Positions 1-4,451 of a DNA stretch of 7,016 nt are shown here, piece by piece. This DNA comes from Lichenicola sp964249915 (lineage in GTDB: Bacteria; Pseudomonadota; Alphaproteobacteria; Acetobacterales; Acetobacteraceae). A program made the position numbers and the translations under genes. The notes under the pieces were generated by a model. It was not told the DNA's origin, did not search any database, and saw only the letters and a program-made list of their open reading frames with translations. The DNA is taken from contig CAXUEL010000178.1 in the NCBI GenBank assembly GCA_964249915.1, positions 1 through 7,016 of the forward strand. The letters are read 5' to 3'. The first letter of the stretch is position 1, and the number at the start of each line of letters is the position of its first letter.

Positions 1-280
1 AGCCTGGCGCAGTCGCTCGCGACGGTCCCGACACCAGCCAGGCGGTGCCCGCCGCCAGGGCGGCGAGCAGGCTGGCGCGCACCAGGAGCAGCAGGCGGCG
101 GTCGAGGGCGTGCCGCGCCGCGTCCGGCATGCGGCCGCGCGCGCGCTCCAGGACGCGGTCGGAGAACAGCAGGGCGCCGAAGCCGGAGAACAGCGCGGCG
201 TCGAACGAGCCGCGCAGAAACGCGAGCGGCACCCCGCCGGAGATCGCGAAGGCGGGCAGCGCGCCGTTCAGCACCGTCAC
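1..280 (-). CDS. copD: CopD-like inner-membrane protein, N-terminal part (cut by window edge)
   Basis: Reads from a GTG at 280-278 to the left edge, giving 93 residues with no stop. The GTG overlaps the copC stop as GTGA, so the two genes are probably translationally coupled; no separate Shine-Dalgarno is visible. The visible part has one hydrophobic segment at about residues 24-41 that follows an Arg (LAFLRGSF), then a basic loop (DRVLERARGR...DRR). A second hydrophobic segment runs from about 63 to 84 and contains the AW-L pattern seen in CopD N-termini. CopD family proteins are multi-helix inner-membrane proteins linked to copper uptake into the cytoplasm and are usually encoded next to copC, as here. 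The His often found near the start of the first CopD helix is not evident, so the substrate need not be copper. Family assignment is good because of the copC coupling; the function of this copy is inferred. Confidence 0.75.
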   Translation of the reverse strand, partial: MTVLNGALPAFAISGGVPLAFLRGSFDAALFSGFGALLFSDRVLERARGRMPDAARHALDRRLLLLVRASLLAALAAGTAWLVSGPSRATAPG

Positions 281-645
281 GGCGCGACCGTGAAGGTGAA
301 GCCGCCCTGCGTGTGGTGGGTGTCGGTCGCGACCGCCTTCCAGGTCACGCGGTAGAGGCCGGGCGGCAGCGTCTTCAGAGCGACCGCGAAGTGCGTGTCG
401 TCGCCCTCGACGTGCCCCCTGCCCTGGTCGACGCGCTGCCCCTGCGCGTTGGCGACCTGGATGGTGGTGAAGGCGGGCTCGACGCCCTCGGTGAAGTCGA
501 TCCTGACCTCGGTTGGAGCGGTGCGGACCGTGCCGCCGACCGCCGGCGCCGAGTTCTGCAGGAAGGCGTGCGCGGAGGCCGTGACCGGAAGGCCGGCGAG
601 GACGAGGGCGCACGGCAGGATGGCCGCGACCGGGCGGTTGCTCAT
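277..645 (-). CDS. copC: CopC periplasmic copper-binding protein
   Basis: 122 residues, the normal size for CopC. The signal peptide spans about residues 1-25 and should be cleaved after AxA (TASA|H), leaving His26 as mature residue 1. The PAVGG...P-EVRIDFTEGVEPAF stretch and the C-terminal LPPGLYRVTWKAVATDTHHTQGGFTFTV are typical of the CopC beta-sandwich. In mature numbering the Cu(II) ligands of characterised CopC proteins (His1, Asp83, His85) correspond to His26, Asp108 and His110, all present. The mature chain has no methionine, so the Met-rich Cu(I) site of some CopC proteins is absent and this should be a Cu(II)-only type. The start at 645 is supported by GAGG nine bases upstream. The gene lies 23 bases after the barrel gene and overlaps copD by four bases, so the three are probably co-transcribed. 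A role in binding a metal other than copper is possible but unproven. Confidence 0.93.
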   Translation of the reverse strand: MSNRPVAAILPCALVLAGLPVTASAHAFLQNSAPAVGGTVRTAPTEVRIDFTEGVEPAFTTIQVANAQGQRVDQGRGHVEGDDTHFAVALKTLPPGLYRVTWKAVATDTHHTQGGFTFTVAP

Positions 646-668
646 GGGAACGATCCTCGATGGGGCGG

Positions 669-1655
669 TCACTGGAAGATGGGCCGGCCGAGGCTGTGCG
701 GCAGCAGGTCGTCCAGGAAGATGTGGAACAGCGCCACCGCGCCGACGGTGGTGCCGGCCGCCTTGTTGGCCGGGATCAGCGCCTCGACCCCGACCTCGCC
801 CCATTGCGCGAGGTAGATCACCCCCGGCGCTATGGTCCAGGTGGTGCCCTGGGTGCTGGGCCGGGAGGCCGGCGAGGTCCAGGTCACCTCGACCAGCGGG
901 ATCATGTTGTCGAACAGGTGCGGCAGGTCGAACCGGTGCACCTGGGTCTGCAGGTAGGGGATGCTGTACTGCAGCGACAGGGCGCCGGCCCAGGCGTTGT
1001 TGTTGCCGTCGTTGAACTGCGCGGCGATGCCGCTGGTCGGCGACTCCGTGCCGCCGGCGCCGGTGAGGAGGGTGGAGGACGGCGGGGTGAACGCCTTGAG
1101 CTCCTTGTCGACGATCGTGTAGCCGAGCTCGCCGGTGACCGCGAACGGCCGAAGTGCCGGCACCGGCAGGTCGCCGAGCCCCTTGCCGAAATAGCCGGTG
1201 GGTGCGGTGGAGCCGTAGTGGTCGGCGCCGATGTGGTCGGTGCCGGACCCGCCCAGCTCGCGGATGATGCCGAGCGACACCACGAACTCGTGCGGATCGT
1301 CGGTGTAGAGCTGCCACTTGCCGGTGATGAAGACGGTCTCGAATCCGGCTTGCGTCTTCGAGCCGTTGGTCTGGATCACGTCGTAGCCGTCGTTGAGGAT
1401 CAGCGCGGTGTTCGGGGTGATGGTCTTATCGTACTCGAAGCCGACGTCGAAGGCGTGGCTGGGGCCGGTGCCGCCGTCCGCGCCGCTGCGGGCGTAGGAA
1501 AAGGCCGGGAGCGACACCTCGTCGCTGACGCCGGGATCGTCGAAGGTGAGGGTGACCGGGAACACGCGCGCCCCGGCGACGACGTGCGCCCGGGCGGGGG
1601 CGGCGGCAAGCAGAACCGCGCACCCGAAGGTGGCGGCGGCAAACGCATTCCTCAT
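669..1655 (-). CDS. Exported beta-barrel-like protein of unknown function, in metal cluster
   Basis: 328 residues. The signal peptide spans about 1-23 (MRNAF...LAAAPARA|H), giving a mature N-terminus at His24. The rest has many short alternating hydrophobic/polar strands separated by Gly/Asn/Asp-rich turns. Examples are HAFDVGFEYDKTITPNTAL at 67-85, FVVSLGIIREL at 124-134, FAVTGELGYTI at 171-181, WAGALSLQYSI at 222-232 and TWTIAPGVIYLAQWGEVGVEAL at 272-293. This pattern, with GKGLGDL at 157-163, resembles outer-membrane barrels of the MetA/phenol-degradation transporter type, but it is a resemblance by eye only. The only cysteine is in the signal peptide. The start at 1655 has AGGA seven bases upstream. 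It sits 64 bases after the DUF2946-like gene and 23 bases before copC. A role as outer-membrane channel or metal-binding envelope protein is inferred from neighbours; it could also be a soluble periplasmic beta protein. Confidence 0.8.
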   Translation of the reverse strand: MRNAFAAATFGCAVLLAAAPARAHVVAGARVFPVTLTFDDPGVSDEVSLPAFSYARSGADGGTGPSHAFDVGFEYDKTITPNTALILNDGYDVIQTNGSKTQAGFETVFITGKWQLYTDDPHEFVVSLGIIRELGGSGTDHIGADHYGSTAPTGYFGKGLGDLPVPALRPFAVTGELGYTIVDKELKAFTPPSSTLLTGAGGTESPTSGIAAQFNDGNNNAWAGALSLQYSIPYLQTQVHRFDLPHLFDNMIPLVEVTWTSPASRPSTQGTTWTIAPGVIYLAQWGEVGVEALIPANKAAGTTVGAVALFHIFLDDLLPHSLGRPIFQ

Positions 1656-1686
1656 GGAACTGTCCTGACGGAGGATGAGCCGATGG

Positions 1687-1707
1687 CGCCGGCGTGTGCC
1701 GCCGGCG
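1687..1707 (-). terminator. Strong intercistronic hairpin, no U-tract
   Basis: CGCCGGCG (1707-1700), a five-base loop and CGCCGGCG (1694-1687) form a perfect eight-pair G/C stem twelve bases after the stop of the DUF2946-like gene and before the barrel gene. There is no T-run on the minus strand, so it is a weak terminator candidate at most. It could act as partial attenuator or as an mRNA-stability element separating expression of the upstream and downstream genes. Each arm is itself a palindrome. Confidence 0.35.
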
Positions 1708-1719
1708 TCGCTTGGGAGC

Positions 1720-2115
1720 TCAGGTCAGGCGGGGCGGAGCCCGGGCATGCAGCGCCCAGGCGAGGGACGCGGGCGGCCCGCGGGCCGGCGGCAGGATGAA
1801 CGGCGTGGCTGCGGGCCGGGTCGCCAGGAGCGGCAGCGCCACCGCCGCCAGGAGGATGACGGCCGGCAGCTCCAGGGCGATCTCGAGCGGACAGGCCGCC
1901 GCCTCGCCCGGAAGGTGCCGGTGGTGTGCAGGCGCCTGCGTCGCGGCCGCGGCACCGGTGCAGAGCACCGCGACGGAACGAAGCCGGGCCGCCCCGGTCG
2001 ACGCGTCCGGCAGCACCAGGGACCCGAGCACCAGCTGGCTGACGAGCGCCACGGCGGCGAGCACGGCTCGCATGAAGGGCACCGACAGCCGGATGCGGGC
2101 GAAGCCAGGCGACAT
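1720..2115 (-). CDS. DUF2946-like small secreted/membrane protein
   Basis: 131 residues from the ATG at 2115. A hydrophobic N-terminal segment (residues 15-35, MRAVLAAVALVSQLVLG...) resembles a signal peptide or anchor. It is followed by a Cys (52) and a His-rich stretch APAHHRHLPG (His64, 65, 67), then Cys75 in ACPLE. A second hydrophobic segment runs from 81 to 98, and the tail carries ARGPPA (111-116), the ending I associate with DUF2946 proteins. That family often has a Cys-x-x-Cys (CPLC-like) pair; here the second Cys is replaced by Glu. DUF2946 has no established function but is often found near copper and other metal genes, which fits this position between the NiCoT permease and copC. 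The start is uncertain: the ATG at 2115 has only GGAG two bases away, too close for a normal Shine-Dalgarno. The in-frame ATG at 2073 would give a 117-residue protein starting directly with the signal-like segment. Confidence 0.72.
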   Translation of the reverse strand: MSPGFARIRLSVPFMRAVLAAVALVSQLVLGSLVLPDASTGAARLRSVAVLCTGAAAATQAPAHHRHLPGEAAACPLEIALELPAVILLAAVALPLLATRPAATPFILPPARGPPASLAWALHARAPPRLT

Positions 2116-2122
2116 GGCTCCG

Positions 2123-2150
2123 ATGATAGCAGGTCGGACCGACGCGCCAA
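2123..2150 (-). promoter_or_regulatory. Candidate promoter with palindrome in its spacer, before the DUF2946-like gene
   Basis: On the minus strand TTGGCG (2150-2145) and TATCAT (2128-2123) are 16 bases apart, and the -10 box is extended by TGC just before it. This is the best -10 match in the window. The spacer contains the near-perfect palindrome GTCGG-T-CCGAC (2143-2133), a possible operator. Transcription would start at about 2117-2115, on or just before the proposed ATG, giving a nearly leaderless message or favouring the downstream ATG at 2073. Confidence 0.45.
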
Positions 2151-2177
2151 CCCGTTCCCGCCCGCCGGTGGGCGCGG

Positions 2178-3236
2178 TCACGCGGGCGGCACGGGAGCCT
2201 CCAGGCGGTCGTATCCCATCATGCGGTAGACCAGGATCGAGACCGCCCAGCTGACGGCGAAGATGCCGATGATGGCGAAGCCGAGGCCGTTGAAGTTGTC
2301 GTTGAGCCGGCCGATCAGGCGCCAGAACCCGCCGGACAGGCGCAGCTGGTCCGAGACCAGCCCGAGCGCCTCGATGCCGCCGATCAGCAGCGCCACCACG
2401 ATCGAGATCAGGGTGATCGTCAGGTTGTAGTACAGCTTGCGGATCGGCCGCACGAACGCCCAGTCGTAGGCGCCCAGCATCAGCACGCCGTCGGTGGTGT
2501 CGACCAGCGACATGCCGGCGGCGAACAGCGCCGGGAACACCAGGATCGACCAGACCGACACGCCGTGGGCGGCCTGCGTGGCCGAGATGCCGAGCAGGCT
2601 GACCTCGGTCGCGGTGTCGAAGCCGAGGCCGAACAGGAAGCCGATCGGCAGCATGTGCCAGCTGGCGGACACCAGCCGGAAGGCGGGACGGAACAGCCGG
2701 GTCAGCATCCCGCGCCCGTCCAGCAGCCCGTGCAGGTCGTGATCCGCGGTCCGGTCGCCGCGCCGGACCCGGCGGAACATCTGCCAGACGCCGCGCAGGA
2801 TGGCGACGTTCATGGCGGCGACCAGGAACAGGAACGAGGCGGAGACGCCGGTCGAGACCACGCCGCCGAGCTGCTTCCAGGCCTCGAATCGTCCCTGGAG
2901 GGCGGAAGCGGTCGCCGCGACCGCGGCCGCGACCAGCAGCACCACGGCGGAATGGCCCAGGGCGAAGAACAGCCCGACCGCCGCCGGCCGCTGGCCCTGC
3001 TGCATGAGCTTGCGGGTGACGTTGTCGATCGCGGCGATGTGGTCGGCGTCGACGGCGTGGCGCAGGCCGAAGCCGTAGGCGAGCAGCCCGGTGCTGAGCA
3101 GCAGCGGCTGGGCGTGGAACGCGATCGCCGCCCAGGCCCAGGCGAGGAGGTTGATCGCGGCGAGCAGGCCGTAGATGCCGACGATGCGCCGCCGCAGGCT
3201 TCGGGCCGGTGGCCCTTCCGACAGGCTGATGGACAT
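2178..3236 (-). CDS. NiCoT-family nickel/cobalt permease (probably cobalt)
   Basis: 352 residues, usual for the HoxN/HupN/NixA (NiCoT) secondary transporters that import Ni2+ or Co2+ across the inner membrane. All four family signatures are visible: RHAVDADHIAAIDN at 59-72 (helix II, metal-selecting His/Asp residues), LGHSAVV at 93-99, LGFDTATEV at 204-212 and GMSLVDTTDG at 241-250. About eight hydrophobic segments are present, with a charged cytoplasmic loop at about 152-180. The start at 3236 has GGAAGGA five bases upstream. A cobalamin riboswitch lies about 126 bases upstream on the same strand. This indicates repression when B12 is plentiful and makes cobalt for corrin synthesis the likely physiological substrate; sequence alone cannot separate Ni from Co. 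It is the first gene of the minus-strand cluster, followed after 62 bases by the DUF2946-like gene. Confidence 0.95.
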   Translation of the reverse strand: MSISLSEGPPARSLRRRIVGIYGLLAAINLLAWAWAAIAFHAQPLLLSTGLLAYGFGLRHAVDADHIAAIDNVTRKLMQQGQRPAAVGLFFALGHSAVVLLVAAAVAATASALQGRFEAWKQLGGVVSTGVSASFLFLVAAMNVAILRGVWQMFRRVRRGDRTADHDLHGLLDGRGMLTRLFRPAFRLVSASWHMLPIGFLFGLGFDTATEVSLLGISATQAAHGVSVWSILVFPALFAAGMSLVDTTDGVLMLGAYDWAFVRPIRKLYYNLTITLISIVVALLIGGIEALGLVSDQLRLSGGFWRLIGRLNDNFNGLGFAIIGIFAVSWAVSILVYRMMGYDRLEAPVPPA

Positions 3237-3277
3237 GACGATCCTTCCGAGACGTCAGCTGTCGCCGCGGCCTCGCA

Positions 3278-3295
3278 CGACCCCGGTCGGGATCG
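3278..3295 (-). other. Hairpin in the riboswitch-permease leader
   Basis: On the minus strand CGATCCC (3295-3289), loop GACC and GGGGTCG (3284-3278) form a seven-pair stem with one G-U pair. It lies between the riboswitch and the permease ribosome-binding site. A smaller hairpin, GCGGC-ATGG-GCCGC, lies at 3357-3344. No U-run follows either one, so they are not standard terminators but may belong to the expression platform. Confidence 0.35.
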
Positions 3296-3362
3296 CGCAC
3301 GCCTGGACACCCCGCCCGGCGCGGCCGCATCGACGTCCTGGCAGCGGCCCATGCCGCGACCC

Positions 3363-3517
3363 CGATGGCAGGTCTCCTGGCTCACGGGTCGCTGCCGGCC
3401 GCCGCCTTCCCAGGTCGCCCCAGTGGCGTCGTGGCGACCGGCTCGCCGTTCACAGTTGCGGGGACAGCCGCGGCTCCGCACCACGTTCCCTTTTGATCCC
3501 CTTCCGGGAAACCACCG
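3363..3517 (-). ncRNA. Cobalamin (B12) riboswitch
   Basis: The minus strand carries the conserved blocks of the B12 element in order. GGGAACGTGGTG is at 3490-3479, GCTGTCCCCGCAACTGTGA lies over 3468-3450 (the core with the invariant CCCCGC-ACTGT), and the B12 box AGCCAGGAGACCTGCC is at 3382-3367. A P1 stem can be drawn between CGGTGG (3517-3512) and CCATCG (3368-3363), with one G-U pair, which sets the limits given. Cobalamin riboswitches bind adenosyl- or other cobalamins and switch off the downstream gene, here the NiCoT permease whose start codon lies about 126 bases further on. The element is fairly short for the class. The following leader has no hairpin with a U-tract, so control at translation or by a non-canonical terminator is more likely than a standard intrinsic terminator. 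Confidence 0.95.
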
Positions 3518-3522
3518 CCGGC

Positions 3523-3552
3523 AGCCTAGGGGCTGCGGCGCCGGCCGGGCAA
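3523..3552 (-). promoter_or_regulatory. Candidate promoter of the B12-riboswitch operon
   Basis: On the minus strand, TTGCCC (3552-3547) and TAGGCT (3528-3523) are separated by 18 bases. TTGCCC-like -35 boxes are common for the alphaproteobacterial housekeeping sigma factor; the -10 match is only moderate. A start six to eight bases downstream would fall at about 3517-3515, the first bases of riboswitch stem P1, which supports the placement. The -35 box lies at the edge of a 13-base tandem repeat. Confidence 0.4.
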
Positions 3553-3575
3553 GCCGGGCGCAGCAAGCCGGGCGC
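3549..3575. repeat. Tandem 13-base direct repeat at the -35 region
   Basis: GCAAGCCGGGCGC occurs at 3549-3561 and again at 3563-3575, one base apart (14-base period). On the minus strand each copy ends in CTTGC, so both contain a -35-like TTGC and the downstream copy overlaps the proposed -35 box. It could be a regulator site on the same face of about one helical turn and a third, or a simple slippage duplication. Confidence 0.6.
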
Positions 3576-3722
3576 TTCCGGGGCTCGGCCGACCCGCATC
3601 TCCATCACGGTCGATCCTGTCGTACGGTCGCCGCGGCGCCCGCCGTCCCGCATCCCCTGGATCCGGGGCTGGCCCGGGGAGTCGCGGACCACTAGGCTGT
3701 GGACAGGCTGAACGGCTTCTCC

Positions 3723-3726
3723 AGGA
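3723..3726 (+). promoter_or_regulatory. Ribosome-binding site deciding the SCO1 start
   Basis: AGGA lies eight bases before the ATG at 3735. The alternative GTG at 3699 in the same frame has only AGG two bases before it, an unusable spacing. The 3735 start is therefore preferred. Confidence 0.55.
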
Positions 3727-3734
3727 TCGGGCAG

Positions 3735-4379
3735 ATGGGCAGGAACGGGGACAAGCGCCAGGCCAGGCGCCGTGACAGGCGGCGGCAGGACGCGACCAGG
3801 AGGCGCCGCGACCGGGCCGGCCTGGCGATCGCAACGCTGGGCGTGGTGGTCCTGCTGGCCTGCGCGGGCCTCTACAGGGTGATGCTCGGACCGGCGCCCA
3901 CGTCCGCGATCGGCGGCCCCTTCACGCTCGCCGACAGCCAGGGACGACCGCGCAGCCAGGCCAGCTTTCGCGGCCGCTACATGCTGATCTTCTTCGGCTA
4001 CACCGGCTGCACCGACGTGTGCCCGCAGACCCTGACGGAGATGTCCGAAGCCCTGGACCGGTTCGATCCCGATGCGAAGCGCATCCAGCCCATCTTCATC
4101 ACGGTCGATCCCGAGCACGACACGCCGGACCGCCTGCGACAGTACACGACGGCCTTCTCGCCGCACCTGCTCGGCCTGACCGGCACGGCCGCGCAGCTCG
4201 ACACCATCGAGCGGCGGTTCCACGTGGTGGTGCAGCCCGATCCGGCCGGCGGCAAGGACGGCCTCGACCACAGCGCGGTAATCTACCTGCTGGGACCGGG
4301 CGGCGACTTCCTGGCCCCCATACCGGCGGATGCAAACCGGGCGGTCATGCAGTCGACGCTGCACCGGTTCGTCACCTAG
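3735..4379 (+). CDS. SCO1/SenC family copper chaperone, membrane-anchored
   Basis: 214 residues, usual for SCO proteins. An Arg-rich cytoplasmic tail (residues 1-27, 13 Arg) leads into one transmembrane anchor at about 29-50; the thioredoxin-fold domain follows in the periplasm. The copper ligands are present: YTGCTDVCPQTL with Cys92 and Cys96 (CxxxCP) and His179 in LDHSAVIYL. FITVDPEHDTPDRL (121-134) is the family's second hallmark. SCO proteins carry Cu or act as thiol reductants in assembly of the CuA centre of cytochrome c oxidase. The start is the ATG at 3735, supported by AGGA; a GTG at 3699 would add 12 residues. The gene is divergent from the B12-riboswitch operon and convergent with the peptidase gene, so it is probably a single-gene unit. 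No convincing promoter was found for it in the 3580-3734 stretch. Confidence 0.93.
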   Translation: MGRNGDKRQARRRDRRRQDATRRRRDRAGLAIATLGVVVLLACAGLYRVMLGPAPTSAIGGPFTLADSQGRPRSQASFRGRYMLIFFGYTGCTDVCPQTLTEMSEALDRFDPDAKRIQPIFITVDPEHDTPDRLRQYTTAFSPHLLGLTGTAAQLDTIERRFHVVVQPDPAGGKDGLDHSAVIYLLGPGGDFLAPIPADANRAVMQSTLHRFVT

Positions 4380-4430
4380 CGTCCCGGCCCCTGTCCACAT
4401 TCGAATCTCGGCGATGGGCAGGCCGCCATA

Positions 4431-4448
4431 CCACTGGAAGTCCGGTGG
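4431..4448 (+). terminator. Weak hairpin between convergent genes
   Basis: CCACTGG (4431-4437), loop AAGT and CCGGTGG (4442-4448) pair over seven bases with one G-U pair when read on the plus strand. It lies 52 bases after the SCO1 stop and just before the end of the convergent peptidase gene. On the minus strand the G-U becomes an A-C mismatch, so it favours SCO1 transcripts. No T-run follows, hence low confidence. Confidence 0.25.
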
Positions 4449-4451
4449 CGC

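Noticed and set aside
45..355. Two plus-strand frames near the left edge
   Set aside because: Antisense to the copC-copD junction, which is supported by family motifs and the GTGA overlap.
660..1799. Plus-strand open frame antisense to the barrel-like gene
   Set aside because: Low-complexity Gly/Arg/Val translation with no motif, opposite a gene with a clear signal peptide and ribosome-binding site.
1720..3330. 536-codon minus-strand open frame running through the permease gene into the DUF2946-like gene
   Set aside because: Only its last 131 codons look like protein. The upstream part is an out-of-frame shadow of the NiCoT gene, rich in Arg and Pro.
2565..3695. Plus-strand open frames antisense to the permease and riboswitch
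   Set aside because: They cross the conserved riboswitch core and the NiCoT signature region, and their translations are compositionally shadow-like.
3603..4111. 15-base repeat CATCACGGTCGATCC at 3603-3617 (intergenic) and 4097-4111 (SCO1 coding), suggesting a SCO1 remnant
   Set aside because: Flanking sequence does not continue the similarity, and at this base composition a repeat of this length in 7 kb is near chance level.
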